In this document: piece by piece, positions 1 to 7,490 of the stretch
Position numbering within the stretch: the stretch's first letter is position 1
Layout: the number at the start of each line of letters is the position of its first letter
Source: Ralstonia sp. TCR112
GTDB taxonomy: Bacteria > Pseudomonadota > Gammaproteobacteria > Burkholderiales > Burkholderiaceae
Length of the DNA stretch: 38,987 nt
Assembly: GCF_007997035.1 (NCBI RefSeq)
Contig: NZ_VOSS01000048.1
Span: 1-38,987 of the forward strand
Reading direction: 5' to 3'
Notes under the pieces: model-generated
Told to the model about the DNA's origin: nothing
Seen by the model: only the letters and a program-made list of their open reading frames with translations
Database searches by the model: none
Made by a program: the position numbers and the translations under genes

Positions 1-2
1 GC

Positions 3-716
3 GCCCGCATCTGGTACGCCACCTTCGGCGCCGGCACGCCTGTGATCCTGCTGCACGGCGGGCTTGGCCATAGCGGCAATTGGGGGTATCAGGTTCCGGC
101 ACTCACGGGCGGGGGCTACCGGCCCATCGTCATTGACAGCCGTGGGCACGGCCGCAGCACACGCGATGCGCAACCTTACGCCTACACGCGCATGGCTTCC
201 GACGTGCGGGCCGTCATGGATGCGTTGCACATCGACCGCGCCGCCTTCATCGGCTGGAGCGACGGCGCTTGCGTCGCGCTGACCCTCGCCATGCAGACGC
301 CCGAACGCGCCACGGGCGTGTTCTTTTTCGGCTGCAACATGGACCCGACCGGCGTCAGGCCCTTTTCGCCCACGCTCGTCATCGATCGCTGCTTCGAGCG
401 CCACCGAAAGGATTACACCGCGCTCTCATCCACACCCGACGATTTCGATGCATTCGTCGCGGCCGTCACCGAAATGATGCAGACGCAACCCAACGCCACG
501 GCCGCGGAGCTTGCCGCGACGCGCGTGCCGGTGACGATCGTGCAGAGCGAACACGACGAGTTCATCCGGCCCGAGCACGCACGCTATCTGGCGCACACCA
601 TTCCGGATGCACAGTTCGTGTTGCTGCCGGGCGTAAGCCATTTCGCGCCGTTGCAGCGCCCCGCGTTGTTCAACGTCGCGATGCTCGCGTTCCTGCGCGG
701 GCTTCCTCAGCCGTAG
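3..716 (+). CDS. alpha/beta-hydrolase, 5' end outside window
   Basis: The reading frame is open from the first bases of the window, so the true start lies upstream; a GTG at 42 is internal, because in-frame codons before it already encode the usual strand leading to the oxyanion-hole motif. Visible family signs are HGG in the first strand-loop, the nucleophile elbow Gly-Trp-Ser-Asp-Gly, a late acidic residue in the segment Glu-His-Asp-Glu-Phe and the catalytic His in Val-Ser-His-Phe, in the order expected of a Ser-Asp-His triad. The substrate cannot be told; relatives include esterases, lactonases and haloperoxidase-like enzymes. No signal peptide can be assessed. It converges with the thioesterase gene on the other strand. 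Family assignment is firm, function open. Confidence 0.85.
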   Translation, partial: ARIWYATFGAGTPVILLHGGLGHSGNWGYQVPALTGGGYRPIVIDSRGHGRSTRDAQPYAYTRMASDVRAVMDALHIDRAAFIGWSDGACVALTLAMQTPERATGVFFFGCNMDPTGVRPFSPTLVIDRCFERHRKDYTALSSTPDDFDAFVAAVTEMMQTQPNATAAELAATRVPVTIVQSEHDEFIRPEHARYLAHTIPDAQFVLLPGVSHFAPLQRPALFNVAMLAFLRGLPQP

Positions 717-759
717 GCCGCATCGAGTCCGAGCGCGTTTGCGCAACACGGGCGGCGCG

Positions 760-798
760 CGTTATCCACAGAAACAGTGGGTAAGCCTGTGGATAACG
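760..798. repeat. inverted pair of perfect DnaA-box sequences
   Basis: CGTTATCCACAG at 760-771 and its exact reverse complement CTGTGGATAACG at 787-798 form 12-bp arms around a 15-bp spacer. Each arm contains TTATCCACA (762-770, and 788-796 on the other strand), the strongest known DnaA box. The pair lies between two convergent gene ends and there is no T-run, so it is a poor intrinsic terminator. Binding by DnaA is inferred from sequence only. Confidence 0.6.
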
Positions 799-857
799 AT
801 GCGCGACCGCGATACCACGCGGCCTGCGGTTCTTTGCTGACTGCGTAGGCAGGCCGC

Positions 858-1361
858 TCAGGCGCCCGAAACCGGCGTGCTGTAGGTGGCCTTGATCGCC
901 TTGTGCCGGGCTTCCATTTCTTGGCGCAGGGCGCGGCGCTGCTGCGCGGCTTCGAAGCGTTCCTGTTCTTCTGCGTTGGCCGGCGCCAACGGAGGCACGT
1001 CGGCCGGTTTGCCGTCGTCATCGACAGCCACCATCGTGAAGTAGCAGCTGTTGGTATGGCGCACCACTTGGTGGCGGATGTTCTCCGTCACGACCTTGAT
1101 ACCGATTTCCATCGACGTGCGCCCCGTGTAATTGACCGACGCGAGGAACGTCACCAGCTCACCCACGTGAATCGGCTGGCGGAACACCACCTGGTCCACC
1201 GACAGCGTCACGACATAGCGACCGGCGTAGCGGCTCGCGCACGCATAGGCGACCTGATCGAGCAGCTTGAGGATGTGGCCGCCGTGCACGTTGCCGGAAA
1301 AATTGGCCATGTCGGGCGTCATCAGCACGGTCATGCTGAGCTGGTGGGATTGCGTATTCAT
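858..1361 (-). CDS. acyl-CoA thioesterase, hotdog fold (YciA/BACH type)
   Basis: This 167-residue protein hydrolyses acyl-CoA thioesters to free acid and CoA, probably in the cytosol. Its N-terminal half carries the family signature around residues 23-36, Gly-Asn-Val-His-Gly-Gly then Leu-Leu-Asp, with Asn24 and Asp35 at the positions used for catalysis in the YciA/ACOT7 group. The pattern continues with a Ser-Val-Asp-Gln-Val strand and a charged C-terminal helix. The frame is open further upstream (to 1460), but the ATG at 1361 starts exactly where homologous proteins begin and the extra 33 residues are uncharacteristic. It is divergent from the copper operon and convergent with the hydrolase. 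Chain-length preference cannot be read from the sequence. Confidence 0.88.
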   Translation of the reverse strand: MNTQSHQLSMTVLMTPDMANFSGNVHGGHILKLLDQVAYACASRYAGRYVVTLSVDQVVFRQPIHVGELVTFLASVNYTGRTSMEIGIKVVTENIRHQVVRHTNSCYFTMVAVDDDGKPADVPPLAPANAEEQERFEAAQQRRALRQEMEARHKAIKATYSTPVSGA

Positions 1362-1459
1362 GGGGGCGTTGAAGCTGGAATGATGGGAAAAGCAGGGTGC
1401 GCAGAAATGGGTACGCAGCAGGGCGTCATTGTGCCGCGCTCGACCCATCTTGTGCTGCA

Positions 1460-1491
1460 TTGCGTGAAATTTGATGGCATCGCGCTACACT
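1460..1491 (+). promoter_or_regulatory. possible promoter of copper operon
   Basis: TACACT at 1486-1491 is a plausible -10 element about 44 bases before the first ATG of the copper operon. The best -35 candidate, TTGCGT at 1460-1465, is 20 bp away, longer than ideal, so the call is weak. A metal-responsive regulator such as a CopR- or MerR-type activator could compensate for the poor spacing, but no operator was identified. Confidence 0.25.
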
Positions 1492-1534
1492 ACCGGTTTC
1501 CGCGGCAAACGATTTTCAGCCCGTCCTGTTTTCC

Positions 1535-1930
1535 ATGTATCGATTCCTGACCCGCCTCCTGCTCTGGCTGGTTGTCCTGGCACTGCCCCTGCAAGGGTTT
1601 GCCGCGACGACCATGATGGCGCACGGCGGTGCAATGGATGATGCGATGGTTGCCATGGCAACGCCGGATGACGACGCCGTCATGTCCGATGCCTGCCATG
1701 AGCACGAAGACGCCGCGGCTGCTGGCAACGAATCGAAAGCGCCGGCACAGTCGCACTGCAAGACCTGCCCGATCTGCGCGGCCTGTTCGCTCGGTTCGGT
1801 CGTTCCCCTGGCTGCCAGCCTTGGCATGCCGCTGATCAAGCTGCCGGCCGCTGCGCCGCGCGGCCTCGCTGTTTCCTTCCGCAGCTTCATTCCCGAAGCG
1901 CTGCAACGTCCACCCTCGATTCGCGTTTGA
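1535..1930 (+). CDS. small secreted Cys-motif protein of copper operon
   Basis: This is a 131-residue protein with a clear N-terminal signal peptide (Arg-containing start, hydrophobic core at residues 8-20, likely cleavage after Phe-Ala-Ala). The mature part is Met-, His- and Asp-rich up to about residue 60 and then carries a CxxCxxCxxC cluster (Cys75, 78, 81, 84) followed by a hydrophobic segment. The layout resembles DUF2946-type proteins often found beside copper genes. It is the first gene of the copper set, and the next start is about 96 bp downstream. No good ribosome-binding site precedes the ATG. A periplasmic metal-binding or metal-sensing role is inferred from composition and neighbours, not from a known activity. 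Confidence 0.7.
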   Translation: MYRFLTRLLLWLVVLALPLQGFAATTMMAHGGAMDDAMVAMATPDDDAVMSDACHEHEDAAAAGNESKAPAQSHCKTCPICAACSLGSVVPLAASLGMPLIKLPAAAPRGLAVSFRSFIPEALQRPPSIRV

Positions 1931-2026
1931 CGCCACCAGTCCGTCCATAGAACGGGCTGGCCTCTGGTTTGACGGCTCCATGCACCGCATGCGGCCGTAC
2001 GTCATCACGCTTGATCGAGGTTTCTC

Positions 2027-2374
2027 ATGTTTCTCACACGATGGTTCGTGGCCGCCGCGCTGCTGGTGCTGGCGCCGCCATGGGTGTTGGCGCAGGGCGC
2101 TGCGTCAGCGCCGGCGGCCTCCACGCCTGACCCGCTGAACGCGGACGCGGCTGTGCCGGCTGTAGCCGCGCCGCGCACATTCGACAGTTACCACGCGTAT
2201 CGCGATAGCGGTCCTGCGCCCTGGCGCGAGACCAACGCAGCCGTAAGCCCGAAGCCCAAGTCCGGTGCCTCCGCGCAGGGCGGCCACGCAGGGCACGCCA
2301 TGCCAGCGAGTGCGCCGGTCGCTCCCTCCAACAAGCCTGCCGGCGAATCCATGCCCGGCATGCATCACCATTAG
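2027..2374 (+). CDS. small secreted Met/His-rich protein, putative copper binder
   Basis: A 115-residue protein with a signal peptide (hydrophobic residues 6-22, cleavage probably after Leu-Ala-Gln) followed by a low-complexity Ala/Pro/Ser-rich chain. The C-terminal third is metal-binding in style: Gly-His-Ala-Gly-His-Ala-Met, then Ser-Met-Pro-Gly-Met ending in three His. GAGG about six bases upstream supports the ATG. Only eight bases separate its stop from the start of the TolC-like gene, and those bases hold that gene's ribosome-binding site, so the two are almost certainly co-transcribed. No named family is recognised; a periplasmic copper-chelating role is inferred. Confidence 0.7.
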   Translation: MFLTRWFVAAALLVLAPPWVLAQGAASAPAASTPDPLNADAAVPAVAAPRTFDSYHAYRDSGPAPWRETNAAVSPKPKSGASAQGGHAGHAMPASAPVAPSNKPAGESMPGMHHH

Positions 2375-2382
2375 GAGGCGCC

Positions 2383-3792
2383 GTGCTCAAACTTTCCACA
2401 CGTCGCCTGGCCCTGTGCGCCCTGGCGGCCACGCTGCTGGTGAGCGGCTGCGCCACCATCACGCAAGACAGCGGTTTCAAGAGCGTTGCCGATGTGGCGC
2501 GCGACCGGCTGGGCAAGGACGCCACCTGGCAGCGTTCAGCGGAAGCACGCGACAGCGCCGCGCAACGCACGCGCGAGCTGCTGGCCCAGCCGCTGACGAT
2601 GGACAGCGCCGTGCAGATCGCGCTGCTGAACAACCGTGGCCTGCAGGCTTCGTATGCGGAGCTGGGGCTATCGGAAGCCGCGCTCGTGCAGGCCAGCCGC
2701 CTGCCGAATCCCGGCTTCAGTTTCAAGCGCACGCGCAGCGGCGACGACGTGTCGATCGAGCGCACGTTTTCGCTGTCGTTCCTGAACCTGCTGACGCTGC
2801 CGATGGCTACGCGCATCGAAAGCCGCTACTTCGAGCAGACCAAGCTGCTGGTCGCCAACCAGATGCTGCAGGTGGCCGCAGACACACGCCGCGCCTACGT
2901 CAATGCCGTGGCGGCGGAGCAATCCGCGCGCTATGCGGAGCAGGTTCAGCAGGCTGCCGAAGCCGGTGCCGAGTTCGCCAAGCGCCTGGCATCTGCCGGC
3001 AACTTCAGCAAGCTCGATCGCGCCCGTGAACACGCCTTCTATGCGGAGGCCACCGCAAGCCTGGCGCGCGCGCGTCAGCAGGCCCAGGCCGAACGCGAGG
3101 CGTTGATCCGCCTGCTGGGAGTGTGGGGCGCAGATACCGGTTTTAAGTTACCGGAACGGCTGCCCGACCTGCCGAAGGATCGCCCCGAACTGCAGCAGAT
3201 CGAAGCCTACGCGCTGCGCAACCGGCTCGATATCCAGGCGGGCAAGTTGCAGGTCGAGGGGTTGGCATCGTCGCTGGGGCTCACGCAGGCCACGCGCTTC
3301 ATCAAAGTGCTCGACCTCGGTTACGTGCGCAACAGCAAATCCAACGAACCACGTGAGACGGGCTACGAGATCAGCATCGAGATCCCGCTGTTCGATTGGG
3401 GCGGTGCCCGCGTGGCGCGCGCGCAGTCGATCTACATGCAGGCGGCCGACCAGCTTGCCGACACGGCTGTGCGTGCGCGTTCGGAAGTGCGCGAATCGTA
3501 CGTGCGCTACCAGACCGCATATGACCTCACGCGCCACTACCGCGACGAGGTCGTGCCCGTGCGCAAGCGCATCTCCGACGAGATGCTGCTGCGCTACAAC
3601 GGCATGCTCGCGAGCGTGTTCGAACTGCTGGCCGATGCGCGCGAGCAGGTGAATGCCGTGAACGGCTACATCGACGCGCTGCGCGGTTACTGGATTGCAC
3701 AGACCGACTTGCAGATGGCGCTGGGCGGCAAGCTGCCGCCGGCTGAAGCGAATGCGGCCACCGCAGCGCCGAACTCTCCTCAAGGACATTGA
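2383..3792 (+). CDS. TolC-family outer-membrane efflux lipoprotein
   Basis: A 469-residue outer-membrane channel protein of the TolC/OEP family, which normally forms a trimeric exit duct for metal or drug efflux. The N-terminus is a lipoprotein signal ending in Leu-Val-Ser-Gly-Cys, with Cys23 the predicted lipidated residue. The rest is the repeated helix-strand OEP pattern, with long Ala/Glu/Arg-rich coiled segments and the Pro-Leu-Phe-Asp-Trp-Gly motif typical of CusC/CzcC relatives. Start is GTG at 2383, set by AGGAGG eight bases upstream. Its stop overlaps the ribosome-binding region of the multicopper oxidase. No RND pump or membrane-fusion gene follows, which is unusual for such a channel; partners may be encoded elsewhere. 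Confidence 0.9.
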   Translation: MLKLSTRRLALCALAATLLVSGCATITQDSGFKSVADVARDRLGKDATWQRSAEARDSAAQRTRELLAQPLTMDSAVQIALLNNRGLQASYAELGLSEAALVQASRLPNPGFSFKRTRSGDDVSIERTFSLSFLNLLTLPMATRIESRYFEQTKLLVANQMLQVAADTRRAYVNAVAAEQSARYAEQVQQAAEAGAEFAKRLASAGNFSKLDRAREHAFYAEATASLARARQQAQAEREALIRLLGVWGADTGFKLPERLPDLPKDRPELQQIEAYALRNRLDIQAGKLQVEGLASSLGLTQATRFIKVLDLGYVRNSKSNEPRETGYEISIEIPLFDWGGARVARAQSIYMQAADQLADTAVRARSEVRESYVRYQTAYDLTRHYRDEVVPVRKRISDEMLLRYNGMLASVFELLADAREQVNAVNGYIDALRGYWIAQTDLQMALGGKLPPAEANAATAAPNSPQGH

Positions 3793-3794
3793 AC

Positions 3795-5093
3795 ATGGTT
3801 TCCCGACGTCAATTTCTCGGCGGCACGGGCGCGGCCATGCTGGGCGCAGCGATGGTCTCGCGCGCCGGCGCGGCCTCGCTGCCCGAAGCACCGCTGCAAT
3901 CGAAGCCCGCCACGCAGCCGCCGCTTGCACCGCCCAACGGCCGGCCCTACAACCCCGTCGTCACGCTCAACGGCTGGACGCTGCCGTGGCGCATGCGCGG
4001 CGGCTGGAAGGAGTTCCACCTCGTGGCCGAGCCCGTCGAGCGCGAATTCGCCCCCGGCATGACGGGCCACCTCTGGGGCTACAACGGCCAGAGCCCCGGC
4101 CCGACGATCGAATGCGTGGAAGGCGATCGTGTGCGCATCTTCGTGACCAACAAGCTGCCCGAGCACACCACGGTGCACTGGCACGGCATGATCCTGCCCG
4201 CCGGCATGGACGGTGTGGGCGGCCTGTCGCAGCCGCACATTCCGCCCGGCAAGACCTTCGTCTACGAGTTCGAGATGAAGAAGTCCGGCACCTTCATGTA
4301 CCACCCGCATTCCGACGAGATGGTGCAGATGGCGATGGGCATGATGGGCTCGATCATCGTGCATCCGAAAGACCCGGCGCAGCACCGCGTCGACCGCGAC
4401 TTTGTCTTCCTGCTCGCCGCGTACGACATCGACCCCGGCTCGTACACGCCGCGCGTCGCCCAGATGACCGACTTCAACATGTGGACGTGGAACAGCCGCG
4501 TCTTTCCCGGCATCGACCCATTGCCCGTGCGGCTGGGCGATCGCGTGCGCATTCGCATGGGCAACCTCACCATGACGAACCATCCGATGCATCTGCACGG
4601 CCATACGTTCGAAGTGGCGGGCACCGATGGCGGCTGGGTCCAGCCCAGTGCGCGCTGGCCGGAGGTGACGACGGACATTGCCGTGGGCCAGATGCGCGCC
4701 ATCGAGTTCATTGCCGACAACCCCGGCGACTGGGCTTTCCACTGCCACAAGTCGCACCACACGATGAACGCCATGGGGCACAACGTGCCGACCATGATCG
4801 GCGTGCAGCAGAAAGACCTCGCCAAGAAGATGAACGCGCTGGTGCCCGACTACATGGGCATGGGCCAGGCCGGCATGGCCGACATGGGCGAGATGGAAAT
4901 GCCGCTGCCCGACAACACGCTGCCGATGATGACGGGGCAGGGCCCATTCGGCGCCATTGAAATGGGCGGCATGTTCACGGTGATGAAGGTGCGCCGCGAT
5001 CTGCCGCGCAACAGCTATGCCGACCCCGGTTGGTACAAGCACCCGAAGGGCACCGTCGCCTACGAATACACCGGCACCGGCATCGACGATTGA
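3795..5093 (+). CDS. two-domain multicopper oxidase with Tat signal
   Basis: A 432-residue periplasmic copper oxidase. Ser-Arg-Arg-Gln-Phe-Leu at residues 3-8 is a Tat motif, as expected for an enzyme folded before export. Domain one carries the trinuclear-site pairs HWH (128-130) and HPH (170-172). Domain two carries HPMHLH (263-268) and HCHKSHHTMNAM (316-327), giving type 1 ligands His263, Cys317, His322 and Met327. Only about 90 residues separate the two sets, so the middle cupredoxin domain of CueO/CopA proteins is absent. A Met-rich stretch follows at about 350-380. The ATG at 3795 is preceded by AAGGA at a good distance. Oxidation of Cu(I) in copper tolerance is the likely role; a laccase activity is possible. 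Confidence 0.9.
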   Translation: MVSRRQFLGGTGAAMLGAAMVSRAGAASLPEAPLQSKPATQPPLAPPNGRPYNPVVTLNGWTLPWRMRGGWKEFHLVAEPVEREFAPGMTGHLWGYNGQSPGPTIECVEGDRVRIFVTNKLPEHTTVHWHGMILPAGMDGVGGLSQPHIPPGKTFVYEFEMKKSGTFMYHPHSDEMVQMAMGMMGSIIVHPKDPAQHRVDRDFVFLLAAYDIDPGSYTPRVAQMTDFNMWTWNSRVFPGIDPLPVRLGDRVRIRMGNLTMTNHPMHLHGHTFEVAGTDGGWVQPSARWPEVTTDIAVGQMRAIEFIADNPGDWAFHCHKSHHTMNAMGHNVPTMIGVQQKDLAKKMNALVPDYMGMGQAGMADMGEMEMPLPDNTLPMMTGQGPFGAIEMGGMFTVMKVRRDLPRNSYADPGWYKHPKGTVAYEYTGTGIDD

Positions 5094-5134
5094 TCGATGC
5101 TGAATCCACATCCCATACGAAACCGAGACCGAAC

Positions 5135-5623
5135 ATGCAACGCAATCTGATCCGTTCCACCTTCCTGGCCGCGCTGATGTCGATGGCCGCCATCGCGCAC
5201 GCATCCGGCGATCACGCCGGCGGGCATGACCATGGCGATGCCGCCATCGGCGAACCCGGCGACGCCGCCCGCATCACACGCACCGTGCGCGTCGACATGG
5301 CCGACACCATGCGCTTTACGCCCGCGCAGATCATCGTTGAGCGCGGCGAGACGATCCGCTTCGAGGTCGTCAATAACGGCCGCGTGCGGCATGAGATGAC
5401 GCTGGGCACACCGGCCGACCTCCTCTCCCACGCCGAACAAATGCGTAAGCACCCCGAAATGGAGCACGCCGACGGCAACGCCGTCACCGTTGACCCGGGC
5501 CAGCGCGGCGAGATCGTCTGGCACTTCACGCGCAGCGGCTCGGTCGAGTTTGCGTGTCTGCAGCCCGGACATTTCGAGGCCGGCATGCGCGGCGCCGTGC
5601 AGGTGCGCGGCAACAAGTCCTGA
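5135..5623 (+). CDS. periplasmic type 1 copper protein (cupredoxin)
   Basis: A 162-residue exported blue-copper-type protein. It starts with a signal peptide (cleavage probably after Ala-His-Ala-Ser), then a His-rich linker at about residues 25-35 and one cupredoxin domain. The predicted type 1 ligands are His86, Cys141, His146 and Met151, in the usual His...Cys-x4-His-x4-Met order. It follows the multicopper oxidase by about 40 bases and has the same orientation, so it probably delivers electrons or copper to or from that oxidase. The frame is open upstream into the end of the oxidase gene, but only the ATG at 5135 gives a signal peptide. It belongs with azurin/plastocyanin-like proteins of copper-resistance loci; its exact partner is not known. 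Confidence 0.88.
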   Translation: MQRNLIRSTFLAALMSMAAIAHASGDHAGGHDHGDAAIGEPGDAARITRTVRVDMADTMRFTPAQIIVERGETIRFEVVNNGRVRHEMTLGTPADLLSHAEQMRKHPEMEHADGNAVTVDPGQRGEIVWHFTRSGSVEFACLQPGHFEAGMRGAVQVRGNKS

Positions 5624-5659
5624 TCTCTCTTCGACACCTCTTTCGATAAGGAGCTCGAC

Positions 5660-5980
5660 ATGTTTCGTCACGCCCTGATGCTCGCCGCGCTGCTCGCCGG
5701 CACACCGTTCGCCCATGCGGCCGAAGATGGCGCTTCCGCGCCTGCCGTCACCACTGCCGCCCCGATGTCTGAGGGTGAGATCAAGAAGATCGATACTGCC
5801 GCCGGCAAGCTGACCATCAAGCACGGGCCGCTCGTCAATCTCGACATGGACCCCATGACGATGGTGTTCCGCGTCCAGGATCCGGCAATGCTCGCCAAAG
5901 TACAGGTGGGCAGCAAAGTTCACTTTGTCGCCGAGAAGCTCAACGGCGCACTGACCGTGACCGCGTTGGAAGTGCAGTAA
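5660..5980 (+). CDS. CusF-like periplasmic copper-binding protein
   Basis: A 106-residue protein with a signal peptide (residues 1-20) and a single CusF/SilB-type OB-fold domain. Alignment by eye to E. coli CusF gives His55 for the His ligand and Met66 and Met68 for the two Met ligands, in Pro-Met-Thr-Met. The tryptophan that caps Cu(I) in CusF is replaced by Met63. AAGGAG precedes the ATG. It is the last gene of the copper set, and a GC-rich inverted repeat follows its stop. CusF normally hands copper to a Cus pump; with no pump here, it may feed the oxidase or the cupredoxin, or serve a pump encoded elsewhere. Confidence 0.88.
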   Translation: MFRHALMLAALLAGTPFAHAAEDGASAPAVTTAAPMSEGEIKKIDTAAGKLTIKHGPLVNLDMDPMTMVFRVQDPAMLAKVQVGSKVHFVAEKLNGALTVTALEVQ

Positions 5981-6357
5981 CAAGAGGGGGAGGGCCGCCG
6001 GCTCGCTTCCGGAGCCGGGGGGCGCTGCGTGACGGGCCGGCCTCCCCCGCTGCAAGGAAACTGTGACGCCGTGACAACGGCCAAGCGGCCGTGAATAGAC
6101 CCCACACCGGCGGACGCGGCTCCCCCCACCAGAAACGGAATGAGACGCAAGTTTCTTACGGTAAAGTAAGGCCCGCTGCGGATGCGGATGGGAAAAGGGG
6201 CGGTGCGCTATGTGAACGGCAGCGCGACCGGCAGTACCAGGCATCGGCGGCGAGCAAAAAAGTAGGCCTCTCGCCACTTTTTATCTGCGCGTGGGGCTGC
6301 GACATTCACCCGAAAAGCGGCGCTCCCAGTTTAAATTTCCGCTGCATCTTTTGGTTC
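5981..6357. other. intergenic region with inverted repeats
   Basis: No convincing gene is seen. Directly after the CusF-like gene, a GC-rich imperfect inverted repeat runs over about 5985-6052 and encloses CCGGCTC/GAGCCGG. It could end the copper transcript, but it has no T-run. At 6155-6170 there is CTTAC-N6-GTAAG, overlapping the palindrome TTACGGTAA, a possible operator or promoter element for the glycosyltransferase. Base composition shifts from GC-rich to AT-rich near 6290. Confidence 0.45.
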
Positions 6358-7365
6358 ATGCGTCATTTCAAATACCGCTTGAGCAGGGTCTCTGCAAGAA
6401 AATTCTGGTATTACTTTTCAAATGCCTCCAGCCATTTTCTGGCCCCTGCGACAAAAAATGGAAGGGCAGAGGCGCTTCTGAAGAGCAGAGGCGGACGTAA
6501 TGCCATGCAGAATGTCATTGATCGATTGAGTTATTACAACTCGATTTCAGAGACATTCCACCCGAGCCGCAACGCTGTCGAGTATTCGAATTTCCTGTTG
6601 AAATCCTCGACAAGCACGATTGTCGACAAGGATTGTGAAATAGGCAGCACCTATTTCTATGATCTTGTCGATCTGATGGATTATTTCGGCCCGGGCTACA
6701 GCTTCGACTACGACTGCGGAGACGTGACTGCCGAGCCGAACCACCCCGCGTTCGTGAAGAGCCGTCCCATCAAGAGCACGTCGCATAATGGGATTCTCTT
6801 GAAGCTGGACGCCATCCGGCATTTTTCGCTGGCGCGCGACACGATCGACTTCCACGACAAGAAACCCATGGCGGTGTTTCGTGGCCCTTGTCATCAGGAA
6901 CACCGCAAAGCCTTCGTGGAGCGGTGCCACGATTTGCCGCACGTCAACATCGGCGACACACGAAAATCGGAGATTGGGAAGGCGACTTACAAAGCGCCCA
7001 TGACGATTGCGGAGCAACTGCAATACAAGTTTATTGTGAGCGTCGAGGGGAACGACGTGGCAACGAACCTGAAATGGATCATGGCGTCCAATTCGCTTTG
7101 CTTTATGCGACGCCCCCGGTATGAAACGTGGTTCATGGAAGGGCGGTTGATTCCGGATGTCCATTATGTTCTGCTGAAGGACGATTATTCCGACCTTCAG
7201 GAGAAAATGGAGCATTACAGCAAATATCCTGGCGATGCATTGGCGATCGTGCGCAACGCCAATCAGTGGGTGGCGCAATTCATGAACCGAGACCAGGAGC
7301 GTCTGCTCGGTTTGATGGTGATCGCAAAGTATTTCCGCCTGTCGGGCCAACAGGCGTTTTGGTAG
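6358..7365 (+). CDS. GT90/CAP10-like (LPS) glycosyltransferase
   Basis: A 335-residue protein of the glycosyltransferase 90 group, which in bacteria includes LpsA-type enzymes that add a sugar to lipopolysaccharide or other surface glycans. Signs are the N-terminal basic/aromatic start, Arg-Leu-Ser-Tyr-Tyr-Asn, the Phe-Arg-Gly-Pro motif, and the conserved block Glu-Gly-Asn-Asp-Val-Ala-Thr-Asn-Leu-Lys-Trp followed by Ser-Asn-Ser and Glu-Thr-Trp-Phe-Met-Glu. The ATG at 6358 fits family length; the frame is open upstream to 6091 and another ATG lies at 6505. The gene is about 40-52 percent GC in sampled rows, well below the flanks, which suggests horizontal acquisition. It stands alone, with no other glycan genes nearby. 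The sugar donor and acceptor are unknown. Confidence 0.82.
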   Translation: MRHFKYRLSRVSARKFWYYFSNASSHFLAPATKNGRAEALLKSRGGRNAMQNVIDRLSYYNSISETFHPSRNAVEYSNFLLKSSTSTIVDKDCEIGSTYFYDLVDLMDYFGPGYSFDYDCGDVTAEPNHPAFVKSRPIKSTSHNGILLKLDAIRHFSLARDTIDFHDKKPMAVFRGPCHQEHRKAFVERCHDLPHVNIGDTRKSEIGKATYKAPMTIAEQLQYKFIVSVEGNDVATNLKWIMASNSLCFMRRPRYETWFMEGRLIPDVHYVLLKDDYSDLQEKMEHYSKYPGDALAIVRNANQWVAQFMNRDQERLLGLMVIAKYFRLSGQQAFW

Positions 7366-7403
7366 GGCCCCAGCAGGACCGCGCATATCGCGTTTGATCC
7401 TGC

Positions 7404-7429
7404 GCAGGCCCGCCGGATGTCGGGCCTGC
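7404..7429. terminator. hairpin after GT90 gene
   Basis: GCAGGCCCG (7404-7412) and CGGGCCTGC (7421-7429) form a perfect 9-bp stem with an 8-base loop, 39 bases after the glycosyltransferase stop. There is no T-run, so it is a weak or Rho-assisted terminator, or simply protects the 3' end. Confidence 0.4.
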
Positions 7430-7490
7430 AACGCATACGGCGGCGCGTTACACTCGTTCTCTTTCGCCGTCTCCGTACGCTCTTTCCGCC

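Noticed and set aside
760-798. Chromosomal or plasmid replication origin
   Set aside because: Only two DnaA boxes, no AT-rich unwinding region and no dnaA, dnaN or rep gene in the window.
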